Assembly (NCBI GenBank): GCA_905234175.1
Contig: CAJOGX010000013.1
Span: 1 to 64,000, forward strand
Length of the DNA stretch: 64,000 nt
From: an uncultured Selenomonadaceae bacterium
GTDB lineage: Bacteria; Bacillota; Negativicutes; Selenomonadales; Selenomonadaceae
Direction: 5' to 3'
The position numbers and the translations under genes are program-made. The notes under the pieces were generated by a model that was given only the letters and a program-made list of their open reading frames with translations, did not search any database and was not told the origin of the DNA. How positions within the stretch are numbered: position 1 is the first letter of the stretch; the number at the start of each line of letters is the position of its first letter. Positions 1-8,422 of the stretch are shown piece by piece.

Positions 1-881
1 CTCTGCTCAGCGTGAAAAATCTGCACCAGCACTTTGAAGTTTCGCGGAATTTCACGGTTAAGGCTGTCAACGGCGTTTCGTTTGAGATTTCCGCCGGAGA
101 AACTTACGGTTTGGTTGGCGAGAGCGGCTCCGGCAAGACGACGATTGGGCGCAGTGTCATTCGGCTTTACGACCCGACGGACGGCGAAATTATTTTTAAC
201 GGCAAAAAAATTTCCGGCGGTCTTGACGGTGATACGCGTCGTATGCTTCGGAAAGATATGCAGATGATTTTTCAGGACCCGATGTCCAGTCTGAATCCGC
301 GCAAAAAAATTGGCGACATTATTGGCGAAGGGCTTGACATTCACCAGCTGTACAAAACTCCAGCCGAGCGCAGCGAAATTATCAGCGAAATTCTGCAGAA
401 AGTTGGCTTGAGCCCCGCGCACGCCGAACGCTATCCGCACCAGTTCAGCGGCGGGCAAAGGCAGCGCGTTGGTATCGCCCGTGCGTTGGTTATGAATCCA
501 AAACTGATTATCGCGGACGAATGCATTTCAGCGCTCGACGTTTCTATTCAGGCGCAGGTCGTCAACCTCATGAAGGACATTCAGGCCGAAACGCACTGCG
601 CTTACCTTTTTATCGCTCACGATTTGAGCATGGTGAAATATATTTCCGACAAAATTGGCGTGCTTCATCTGGGCTACTTAGTCGAGACCGGCACGACGCA
701 GGAAATTTTTTCAAACCCGATTCACCCGTACACGCAGAGCCTGCTTTCTGCCGTGCCAATTCCAAATCCCAGAGTTGAAAAAAAACGCCGCGCGATAACC
801 TACAGCGCGAAGGCTGAAAATTATGCGGGCGGCGTCATGAAACAGGTTGGTGAAAATCACTTCGTCTTATCGGTCGAGTAG
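1..881 (+). CDS. oppF: Oligopeptide/dipeptide ABC transporter ATP-binding protein, 5' truncated by window edge
   Basis: ATPase subunit that energises peptide import by a membrane permease pair of the Opp/Dpp family. The frame is open from base 3 and reads LLSVKNL before the GTG at base 12, so that GTG is probably an internal Val and the true start lies outside the window. Counting from base 12, Walker A GESGSGKTT is at residues 36-44, the signature FSGGQRQR near 145, Walker B IIADE near 170 and the H-loop AHD near 203. The C-terminal oligopeptide-transporter tail contains NPIHPYTQSLL. The usual Pro after the Walker B Glu is Cys here (DECISALD). The last 25 bases overlap the end of the convergent RTX gene. 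OppF and DppF cannot be told apart from this fragment. Confidence 0.93.
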   Translation, partial: LLSVKNLHQHFEVSRNFTVKAVNGVSFEISAGETYGLVGESGSGKTTIGRSVIRLYDPTDGEIIFNGKKISGGLDGDTRRMLRKDMQMIFQDPMSSLNPRKKIGDIIGEGLDIHQLYKTPAERSEIISEILQKVGLSPAHAERYPHQFSGGQRQRVGIARALVMNPKLIIADECISALDVSIQAQVVNLMKDIQAETHCAYLFIAHDLSMVKYISDKIGVLHLGYLVETGTTQEIFSNPIHPYTQSLLSAVPIPNPRVEKKRRAITYSAKAENYAGGVMKQVGENHFVLSVE

Positions 882-3800
882 ACCGGCTGAATATCCTGCG
901 CGAAAATATTTTCGGCGTCTGGTGCGGTGAGCTGAGTCACGGAATATTTTTCAGCGGTAACTGCGTCGAGATTCGTTTCGCCGCTGATAAAATTCGTGTC
1001 GTCCGCAGTGAACCACGTCGCGCTGGAGCCGTAAACTGCGCCGTTCTTATAAGTTTTCGTGGAAGTTTTGCCGGAGGCGTCGGTGATTGTAATTTTTTTG
1101 CCCCTGCCGTTGCGGACGGTGAGCGTGCCTCTGCCCACGGTAAACACGACGTTGTTGCTGACGTAAGCCGTTTTAGAAATCGAGCCGCTGGAAATTTTAA
1201 TCTTGTCGGTGCCGGCGGTGTAATCTGCGATAATGTCGTTGCCGTCGCCGGAACCGTAAACGAAGAAATCTTTCCCGTCGCCGCCGGTGAGCGTGTCATT
1301 GCCCGCGCCGCCGTAGAGAGTGTCGTTGCCAGCGCCGCCGAAAAGTTTGTCCGCGCCAGCTTCGCCGTAAATTTTATCAGCGCCCGCACCGCCGTAAATT
1401 GTATCCGCTTTTGTGCCGCCGGTAAGCGTGTCGTTTGCCTTGCCGCCGAGAATCGTATTGCCGAGATTGTTGCCGGTAATTTGAATTTTTTTGCTGTAGG
1501 AGGAGGCGGCGACGGTTTTCGTGGCTTTATCGAAATTCGCCAGGTCGATAGCGACGCCGCTGTAGCTCGTGCCAACCGTCAAAGTTTTCTTCGTGCTGTC
1601 GTAGCTGAGACCGGCGGGCAGAATGCTGAGCGGGTAGACATTGGAAGTTTCAGCGCCGTTTGAATCGATGACGGTGATTTTTTTATTTTTGGCGCCCTTG
1701 ACGGTGAGGTTACCGGCGGAAGTTTTCAGGACGACGTTGGAGCCGCTGAGTGAGCTGCCGGTTATCGACGCGCTGGCGAGTTTGATTTTATCTTCGCCAA
1801 CTTTGTAGTCCTGAATCAAATCGTTGCCGCTCTGATAAACGTAAACGTCCGCGCCGCCGCCGAGCGAAACGGTATCATTGCCTGCGCCGCCGAAAATAGT
1901 ATCAGCGCCCTTGCCGCCTTTAAGGGAGTTCGCCGCCGCTGTCCCGACGACAGAAACGCCGCGCGAAAGAGCAGAGGCATTAACTTTGGTGACGGTTGAC
2001 GCGTAGTCTGCCAGGTCGATTTCGCTACCGGTGAAAGTCGTGGTTGCCGTGAGAACTGCGCCCTTGACGGAAATTCCGGCGGGCAGAGTAGTTTCGGCAT
2101 CGCCATCGATATTGAGCGTCGTATTTTTGGCGTCTTTCAGTGTGATTTTCCCGCTGCCGACGCTGATAATAATATCGTTGCCGCTGGTCATGGTGGTATA
2201 GCTGCCGCGAGTAATTTGAATACTGTCTCCGGAATTATAGCCAAGAATAGTATCGTTGCCGTCGCCCTGCGCGTATTGATAAACATTGGAGCGAGTACTG
2301 TTATAGGTGTAGCCGCTGATAATTTGAATAGTGTCGTTGCCAGCGCCGGTGTTAATCGTAGCTCCCGCGCCGTAATTCCGGACGAAATCATTATCGGCGC
2401 CGGTAGAAACTTTTGCCCTGCCGACGGCTTTGAGGGGAAAGCCGCTATAATCGTCCCAAATTTCAACGAAGTCTTTGCCAGTGCTGCCGTTTACCGTGAC
2501 GTTGTTGCCGTGAATAAAAACTTCATTGTTTCCGTCGCCGGTATTAATCACGGAATTTGTTCCCCAAAGTTCGAGTCTGTCGTTGCCAGCGCCGCCATTA
2601 ATCGTGACTTTATCGCCGCCGCCCCAGGTGCTGTCGTTGCCTGCACCGGCGTCTATGAGAACGTTATTTCCAGCGTTATTAATGCTGTCATTGCCCGCGC
2701 CGCTGTTGATTGTAACGTTCGCGCCGGAATTGTAAATGCTGTCGGCGTAGCTTGTGCCGCTGATTACAGTATTTTTTTTGCTGTTGCTAAGCGTAACGCC
2801 GCTGCTGCCAGAGTTCCCGTCGCCGCCAGCTATGTTCAGCGTTTCGCCGCTGGCGCCAACGAGCGTCATAGCGCCGGATCCGACTTTCAGAATTACGTTG
2901 TTGCCCACGGTAGATTTTGTATAAGTGCCGCCGGTAATTGAAATCGTATCGCTGGCGTTGTAGCCGTAAACTGTATCGTTGCCGTCGCCGGAGGAATATT
3001 GAATGACGTTGTTGCTCCACGAGCCTCTTAAGCTGATTAAATCGTTGCCGTAGCCGCCGATAACTTTTGTGTTCGGGTCAAAAATTTCAATAGTATCGTT
3101 GCCGGAACCTGCGTCAATCGTCACGTAGCCATAATCGCCGTTAATCATGTAATCGCTTTGGGTGCTGCTGTAAATGTAGTCGTTGCCCGCACCAGCATAA
3201 ATTTTAGCGCCGCCGGCGTAATTGCGAATGGTATCGGCGTCGCCTGTACCGCTGACGATAGAATTTTTCGTGTAGTTAGTGAGTTCATTGCTGACTTCGG
3301 CGCTGATAATTGTGCTGAAGGCGGAGCTGCTGCCGAGTTTCAGTTTGAAAGATTTACCGACCATGCGGTCAAGATGAATTGCACCGCTGCCCACGTTCAG
3401 AATGACCAGCGATTCGCGAACGTTTACGCTGCTGATATTTCCGGACGTGATATGAACTGTGTCGTTTGTGCCCAATTCGTAAATGTAGTCGTTGCCGTCT
3501 CCCTGCGCGTATTGAATGAGACTGTTGCTGCTGCCGCTTACAAGCGAAATATAATCCGAATCAGCACCGCCATTAACAGTGGTATTGCGGCTGGCGGCGT
3601 TAACATAAATCATGTCTATACCTGCGCCGCCGGAAATCGAGGCATTTTTACCATTATTATCAATAACGTCCTCTCCTGCGCCGCCGTTAATCGTGACATT
3701 GGAGCTGCCATTTTCGTCGTCGTAATCGCCGTTATAGCTGCTTTCGTAGTAACGACCATTTTCATAAAAATAATAACCGTTGTAAATTTCGTCGTTACCA

Positions 3801-5251
3801 GCGCCGCCGTCGAGCACGGAATTTGAGCCGCTGCTTGTAATTGTGTCTGCACCGTCACCGCCATTAATACTGACTTTGACGCCGCCTTTTTCACCGTACC
3901 AACGCCCGTTGATTATGAAGTCATTGCCGCTATCGCTGTTTACCCTGACGCTATCGCCGGTGTTGCTGATTGAATCGTTATCGCTGCCGCCGGAAATAAC
4001 TGCCGCCGCGCCGGTGTTTTTTATGGTATCGAGTCCAGCGCCACCTTTTATCGTGACATTGGAGCTGCCGTTGTCGTCGTCGTAATCGCCGTTGTAGCTT
4101 TCTTCGTAAAAGCCGCCGCCATCGTAATAATAATAACCGCTGTAAATCAAATCGTTGCCAGCGCCGCCGTCCAGCACGGAATTTGAGCCGGAATTTGAAA
4201 TTGTATCATTGCCGCCCAAGCCGAGAATCTCGACGTTTTGCGTGGCTTTTTCGCCGTACCAGCGTCCATTTACGAGCAAATCTGCGCCGGAAGTTCCGGA
4301 AATCGTCGTGTGCTTGAGACTGGAAATATTGCCGAGCGTCGACGTAGTTTTGGTGACGTCGTTAGCAGATAAAGTTACAGCGGTACTCAGAATGTCAGCA
4401 AAGCTTACATTTTCATGGCTATTAAATTCGCCACTGAACATCTGTGCCCAATAATGTTTCCAATCAGAATTTGATTTATAAAAATACCCAACACCTATGC
4501 GTTTGTAAGTGGAATTTAGGATATTCGCGCGGTGCCCAGTAGAATTCATCCAACCTTCCATAGCTGCTTCCGGCGTAGTGGGACTCGCGTAGAGATTCTC
4601 ACCAACGTAAGTATTTCCACTTTTGAGTACGGTATAAATTGCACTGCCATCAGGTCGAACATGTTCATATTTTTGTTCGCTTTCAATTGCCCGAATAGCT
4701 GCACCGTCCGTTAAATCCTGCGAAAGTGTCAGCCAGTTCAAACCCTGAGTTTCGCGCTCCTGGTTGACGAGCTTTAAAATTTCCCAAACATTTTCGTGCG
4801 CCGTACCGTCAAAATAATCATTCGCCTCGCGGTAGCCTTTCAGCGTGACGTTGAAATAACCTGCATCGTCAGTGAGAACAACGTCTCTGCCAACGGTGCT
4901 GTAATTTATATTTGGCGTACCGCTGCCGGTGTAGTTGATAACCAGCCGGTCATTGGCGGGGTCAATGTCCTCAAGCACGGCAGAAATTGTATTCGCACTG
5001 GAATAATTGAACTTGAAAGTGTCCGCGCCGACGCCGCCATTGAGCGTGCCGCTCCCGCCAGTCATTTGAATAACGTCGTTGCCACTGCCACCAATCAGAA
5101 GAACATTTTTGCTGCCATTAGTTTCAATCGTATCGTTTCCGGCAAGACCGTAAACCTGCGTGTTATCCGCAATATTGCTGCCATAGTCTCCGCTGGCAGT
5201 CCCGTGAATCACGTCAGAAAATCGCTGAATTTCAAATTCCGTCTTAACCAA
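857..5251 (-). CDS. Large RTX-repeat calcium-binding protein with CAP/SCP domain, probably secreted
   Basis: A 1464-residue protein with three parts: a short N-terminal RTX region (GLAGNDTI, GGSGNDVI), a CAP/SCP (PR-1-like) domain at about 153-274, and over 1000 residues of RTX-like beta-roll repeats ending in GGAGNDTLYGGAGNDTLTGG near the C terminus. The CAP domain keeps the usual His/Glu/Glu/His set, visible in YEHVRPDG, VGENLY, MEGWM and STGHRAN. There is no N-terminal signal peptide. RTX proteins commonly leave by type I secretion with a C-terminal signal, but no ABC/MFP secretion genes lie nearby. Start: a TTG at 5272 would overlap the Shine-Dalgarno AAAGGAG, so the TTG at 5251, nine bases beyond it, is preferred. 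A consensus-like promoter lies just upstream. A roughly 360-base internal duplication is present. Function could be adhesin, surface layer component or enzyme. Confidence 0.85.
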   Translation of the reverse strand: MVKTEFEIQRFSDVIHGTASGDYGSNIADNTQVYGLAGNDTIETNGSKNVLLIGGSGNDVIQMTGGSGTLNGGVGADTFKFNYSSANTISAVLEDIDPANDRLVINYTGSGTPNINYSTVGRDVVLTDDAGYFNVTLKGYREANDYFDGTAHENVWEILKLVNQERETQGLNWLTLSQDLTDGAAIRAIESEQKYEHVRPDGSAIYTVLKSGNTYVGENLYASPTTPEAAMEGWMNSTGHRANILNSTYKRIGVGYFYKSNSDWKHYWAQMFSGEFNSHENVSFADILSTAVTLSANDVTKTTSTLGNISSLKHTTISGTSGADLLVNGRWYGEKATQNVEILGLGGNDTISNSGSNSVLDGGAGNDLIYSGYYYYDGGGFYEESYNGDYDDDNGSSNVTIKGGAGLDTIKNTGAAAVISGGSDNDSISNTGDSVRVNSDSGNDFIINGRWYGEKGGVKVSINGGDGADTITSSGSNSVLDGGAGNDEIYNGYYFYENGRYYESSYNGDYDDENGSSNVTINGGAGEDVIDNNGKNASISGGAGIDMIYVNAASRNTTVNGGADSDYISLVSGSSNSLIQYAQGDGNDYIYELGTNDTVHITSGNISSVNVRESLVILNVGSGAIHLDRMVGKSFKLKLGSSSAFSTIISAEVSNELTNYTKNSIVSGTGDADTIRNYAGGAKIYAGAGNDYIYSSTQSDYMINGDYGYVTIDAGSGNDTIEIFDPNTKVIGGYGNDLISLRGSWSNNVIQYSSGDGNDTVYGYNASDTISITGGTYTKSTVGNNVILKVGSGAMTLVGASGETLNIAGGDGNSGSSGVTLSNSKKNTVISGTSYADSIYNSGANVTINSGAGNDSINNAGNNVLIDAGAGNDSTWGGGDKVTINGGAGNDRLELWGTNSVINTGDGNNEVFIHGNNVTVNGSTGKDFVEIWDDYSGFPLKAVGRAKVSTGADNDFVRNYGAGATINTGAGNDTIQIISGYTYNSTRSNVYQYAQGDGNDTILGYNSGDSIQITRGSYTTMTSGNDIIISVGSGKITLKDAKNTTLNIDGDAETTLPAGISVKGAVLTATTTFTGSEIDLADYASTVTKVNASALSRGVSVVGTAAANSLKGGKGADTIFGGAGNDTVSLGGGADVYVYQSGNDLIQDYKVGEDKIKLASASITGSSLSGSNVVLKTSAGNLTVKGAKNKKITVIDSNGAETSNVYPLSILPAGLSYDSTKKTLTVGTSYSGVAIDLANFDKATKTVAASSYSKKIQITGNNLGNTILGGKANDTLTGGTKADTIYGGAGADKIYGEAGADKLFGGAGNDTLYGGAGNDTLTGGDGKDFFVYGSGDGNDIIADYTAGTDKIKISSGSISKTAYVSNNVVFTVGRGTLTVRNGRGKKITITDASGKTSTKTYKNGAVYGSSATWFTADDTNFISGETNLDAVTAEKYSVTQLTAPDAENIFAQDIQPVYSTDKTK
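3680..4272 (-). repeat. Two copies of a ~120-residue module inside the RTX gene
   Basis: Two segments about 360 bases apart encode the same order of motifs: NGRWYGEK, then SGSNSVLDGGAGND, then a Tyr-rich stretch, then SYNGDYDD and GSSNVTI. The first copy in the protein spans about 4272-4040 and the second about 3912-3680. Similarity beyond the generic RTX repeat, including the Tyr-rich and NGDYDD parts, suggests a segmental duplication. Confidence 0.75.
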
Positions 5252-5299
5252 AATAATCCGCTCCTTTTTCAAAAATCCAATTTAACTGTTCTGGAAAAA

Positions 5300-5327
5300 A
5301 TTATCACAACCGCTTTGCTACTGTCAA
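5300..5327 (-). promoter_or_regulatory. Sigma70-type promoter of the RTX gene
   Basis: On the minus strand TTGACA (5322-5327) and GATAAT (5300-5305) are separated by 16 bases, about 50 bases upstream of the TTG start. A full consensus -35 suggests strong basal expression. Confidence 0.75.
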
Positions 5328-5357
5328 GGCACACAGCGATTTTTAATCAAATTCTAA

Positions 5358-5386
5358 TAAAAAAAGCCTCCGCATTTCTGCAGGGC
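5358..5386 (-). terminator. Intrinsic terminator after the carbonic anhydrase gene
   Basis: Read on the minus strand, an imperfect GC-rich hairpin (CCTGCA ... TGCGGAGG) is followed at once by a run of seven T, 12 bases past the stop codon. Confidence 0.65.
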
Positions 5387-5398
5387 GCCGAAAAATTT

Positions 5399-5968
5399 TT
5401 ATTCGTCTTTGATAACGGGCGTGAGCTTGCCCGAACGCGGGTGGAACATCAGACCGTGAACTTTAACGTCTTTCGGAATCAGCGGGTCTTCGCGCAGGAG
5501 CTTAACCACGTCGCGGACATTCTGTTCGGGGTTTTGGAAGCCGTCAGCCCACTCTTTAAGTTCCTTCTCGACCATTTTGATAGCGTCGGGTGAAATGCCG
5601 CGCTCAAGCATTGCCTTCGTCAGACTTTAGGACGTGGTTTTCTGCATTCCGCATTCATCGTGCCCAACAACTGCAATTTCCATTACGCCGAGTTCGTAAA
5701 TCGCAACCATCAGGCTTTTAACCGCCGTGTCGAAATAGCCCGTCACGCAGTTGCCGACAGTCTTTATAACTTTCGCGTCGCCGCGCTTAATCCCCATCGC
5801 CGGCTCAAGGAAAAGCGTCGTGCGGGTGTCCATGCACGCAAGAATTGCCAGCTTTTTCTTAGGAATTTTGCTGTCGTGGTGGTCTTCGTGCTCGTACGCC
5901 CTGTATTCCTCCGGCAGATTCGCGCAGAAGTGCTCGTTCGTCGCCAGAATTTCGTCAATCAATGCCAT
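5399..5968 (-). pseudogene. Beta-class carbonic anhydrase interrupted by an in-frame TAA
   Basis: The reading frame codes for a typical beta-carbonic anhydrase of about 189 residues (CO2 to bicarbonate, zinc enzyme). Codons 1-113 carry the zinc-site motifs CMDTR (Cys45, Asp47, Arg49) and GHDECGM (His103, Cys106). Codon 114 is TAA at 5627-5629. The same frame then continues for 75 residues with the conserved C-terminal part (ERGISPDAI, DPLIPKDVKVHG, SGKLTPV). One base change would restore the gene; no frame change is involved. The start has a good ribosome binding site (GGAAGGGGAA), and a promoter and terminator are present, which suggests a recent loss or a sequence error. A 113-residue product would keep the zinc ligands but lack the C-terminal third. 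Confidence 0.88.
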
Positions 5969-6004
5969 AAAAATTTCCCCTTCCGCTTTGTAAACGCTGA
6001 AAAT

Positions 6005-6032
6005 ATTCTACCGCAAAATCCCAAAATTGTAA
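6005..6032 (-). promoter_or_regulatory. Promoter of the carbonic anhydrase gene
   Basis: Minus-strand TTACAA (6027-6032) and TAGAAT (6005-6010) with a 16-base spacer, about 40 bases before the ATG at 5968. Confidence 0.6.
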
Positions 6033-6040
6033 GCGGGAAT

Positions 6041-8416
6041 TTACTCTACGCCGCGAAAATAATGTCCGCGCGTGAAATTTTCAATCTCCTGCCCGCCGAA
6101 TTTGTAAGCGCTGACAACCCGCGCGACTTCCTCCACGTTCAAAAATCTGCAGTCAACTCTAAGCCGAGCGACGTTTTCAAAATCCGCGCGCCGCTCAATC
6201 ATCGACAGCGTTTTGGAATTGAGAATGTGCATACGGCAGAACTGGTCGGTAACCACGGGAAAGGCGATATTTTTCCGGTCTCGCAGGTAAAAATTTTTCG
6301 TGCGGCAGACGTGCGGGCAGGGCTTTTTATCAAGCTCGCCGAGGAAACTTCCAAGCGCGCAGTACGCCGAAATCATCAGCTCAATCCGCCCGTGAACTAT
6401 GCACTCAACCGGCAGCGGCGAAATTTCAGCCAGCGCATTCACCTGCGCCAGCGTCAGCTCCGGCGACAGCGTCACGCCCTCCACGCCCAGCGCCTTCAAA
6501 AAATTTATCGTCGTCGAGTTGAAAACTATCAGCGAAAAATCCGTGCGCACCGGCGCCGCCGTCAACTTTTTCGCCAGCCTCAGCGTGCCGACGTTGTGCA
6601 CGTAAACCGCGTCGAACTCAGCCGCCGTCAGAATTTTTTCCAGCGCAGGAATTTCGGCTTCGCGGACGATTCGCGGCGTGGCAAGGTAAAAATTTTTCCC
6701 GCGCGAACGGACAAGTTCCGCCGCCTGAGCAACTTCGCGCGCCGTAACAATCCTGTTAGCAAAATTTTCTCCGCCGTACAAAATCGAATCGGCACCGCTG
6801 TCAAGGGCGGCTTTAACTTTTTCGAGTGTGTCAGCCTGCGCGACAAGCGTGCCGCTTGACCCAGTTGTCGCGATTCGGCGCTGATGTATTTTTGGCGTTA
6901 CAACCGCGTCCCTGGTAACTGGTAATTTTTTAAATCTGGCGAGGCGTTGCGTTTCGAGTTCAGCGACAGCGGCGCGGCGGACTTCGTTGAGTTCGCTGAC
7001 GGGCACCATGAGTTCGCCGGAAATTTCAGCGCTGAGATTTCTCAAAACAAATTCCGAAGTGCCGAGCCGCCCAATTTGTTTCTGGAGAGTTTCAACGTTC
7101 AGCGGGCGGTTCTTAGCGGGCTCCGCGATAAAATTCGTGGCGGCGGTTGCGGAATTTTCGCCGTCAGTCACGGTAAGCGTAAGCGACCTGCCAACTTCCG
7201 CGTGAACGGCTACGTCAACGGGAATTTTGCCAAAAGTGTCGTCGGTGAAAAATTTTCTGGCGGCGGCGGTGAGTTCCGCGTCGAAAATCTTGAACGCCCT
7301 GTCGTGAACTTTGACGCCGCGCGTGTCAGCCACTTCAACGGTGCAAAATTCTCCGGCAGTTTGAAATTTCTCAGCGGTAAAAGTGACGCGCCCGCCGATC
7401 TTAACCCAGATTTCTAGCTGGTCGCCCGCGTGAATTTCGCCGGAAATTTTGAGCGTGATTTTATTTTTGGCGACGGCACTCACGCGCCCGATGAGCACGC
7501 CGCGATTGTTGGGGCGGCTGTCGCTGATAAGGTTGCGGCCAGGATTTTTTTCGAGGTAGGCGGTGGTGAAGTCGCGGTTGAAAATCTGCGCGAGCCTGCG
7601 TTGAGATTCGGCGTCAGAAAAATTTTTATCGAGGGCGTCGCGGTAGACTTTGACGACGGTGGCGACGTACTCGGCGCGCTTCATACGCCCTTCGATTTTC
7701 AGCGAGGTAACACCGGCTTCGACGAATTTTGGAAGTAAATCCAGCGTGTTCAAATCCTTCGGGCTGAGCAGAAATTCACCGGCGTTTTTCAAAAGTTCGC
7801 TGCCTTCCGCGTCGACCAGCGTGTAGGGCAGGCGGCAGGGCTGAGCGCAACGCCCACGGTTACCGCTGCGACCGCCAATCATGCTGCTCATAAGGCACTG
7901 ACCGGAAAAGCAGACGCAAAGCGCGCCGTGAGCGAAAATTTCAGTTTCGAGCGGCGAATTTTCAGCGATGAATTTAATTTCGGCGAGCGTGAGTTCGCGG
8001 GCTAAAACGACGCGGCTGAAACCGAGTTCCGCCAGCGCTTCAACGCCAGCCAGGTTGTGAACAGTCATCTGCGTTGAGGCGTGCATTGGAATTTCCGGCG
8101 CAACGGTGCGGATAATTTCAGCGGCGCCCAAATCCTGAACTATGAACGCGTCAACGTTGGTTTTGCGCAGGAATTTAATGTAGTCGGCGAAAGTTTCAAG
8201 CTCGGAATCGTTGAGGATTGTGTTGGTGGTGACGTGAATTGAAACGCCATGCAGGTGCGCGAATTTGACGGCGGCGGCTAAATTTTCGCGGTTGAAATTG
8301 TCGGCGTAGGCGCGGGCGCCGAAACTGCTGCCAGCCAGATAGACGGCGTTGGCACCGGCGTGAACGGCGGCTCTGAGCGCGTCGAAGTTACCGGCGGGCG
8401 CCAAAAGTTCAATCAA
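6041..8416 (-). CDS. U32 family peptidase / RlhA-like protein, two-domain long form
   Basis: A 791-residue U32 protein. The N-terminal U32 domain (about 1-300) holds the family signature SGNRGRCAQPCRLPY near 184-198 and a cluster of Cys at about 167, 169, 174, 190 and 194, typical of the iron-sulfur site in this family. A middle DUF3656-like region follows. The C-terminal half (about 520-770) looks like a second, divergent TIM-barrel copy and ends with another Cys cluster (CPHVCRTKNFYLRD). Some long members (E. coli RlhA, formerly YdcP) are needed for hydroxylation of a 23S rRNA cytidine, whereas others were called collagenases. The rRNA role is the more likely one here but is not proven. The TTG start is placed by AGGAGG nine bases upstream. 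It follows the transglutaminase-like gene by six bases and is last in a three-gene operon. Confidence 0.85.
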   Translation of the reverse strand: MIELLAPAGNFDALRAAVHAGANAVYLAGSSFGARAYADNFNRENLAAAVKFAHLHGVSIHVTTNTILNDSELETFADYIKFLRKTNVDAFIVQDLGAAEIIRTVAPEIPMHASTQMTVHNLAGVEALAELGFSRVVLARELTLAEIKFIAENSPLETEIFAHGALCVCFSGQCLMSSMIGGRSGNRGRCAQPCRLPYTLVDAEGSELLKNAGEFLLSPKDLNTLDLLPKFVEAGVTSLKIEGRMKRAEYVATVVKVYRDALDKNFSDAESQRRLAQIFNRDFTTAYLEKNPGRNLISDSRPNNRGVLIGRVSAVAKNKITLKISGEIHAGDQLEIWVKIGGRVTFTAEKFQTAGEFCTVEVADTRGVKVHDRAFKIFDAELTAAARKFFTDDTFGKIPVDVAVHAEVGRSLTLTVTDGENSATAATNFIAEPAKNRPLNVETLQKQIGRLGTSEFVLRNLSAEISGELMVPVSELNEVRRAAVAELETQRLARFKKLPVTRDAVVTPKIHQRRIATTGSSGTLVAQADTLEKVKAALDSGADSILYGGENFANRIVTAREVAQAAELVRSRGKNFYLATPRIVREAEIPALEKILTAAEFDAVYVHNVGTLRLAKKLTAAPVRTDFSLIVFNSTTINFLKALGVEGVTLSPELTLAQVNALAEISPLPVECIVHGRIELMISAYCALGSFLGELDKKPCPHVCRTKNFYLRDRKNIAFPVVTDQFCRMHILNSKTLSMIERRADFENVARLRVDCRFLNVEEVARVVSAYKFGGQEIENFTRGHYFRGVE

Positions 8417-8422
8417 AATAAA

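Noticed and set aside
857..5251. CRISPR or satellite repeat array
   Set aside because: The periodic bases are coding RTX repeats with variable spacing and an open frame throughout.
5627..5629. Recoded stop (selenocysteine or pyrrolysine) in the carbonic anhydrase
   Set aside because: The codon is TAA, which neither system uses, and no conserved Cys or Lys catalytic site falls there.
5660..6859. 399-codon plus-strand frame opposite the U32 and carbonic anhydrase genes
   Set aside because: Arg/Asn/Phe-rich shadow of real minus-strand genes, no family motifs, no ribosome binding site.
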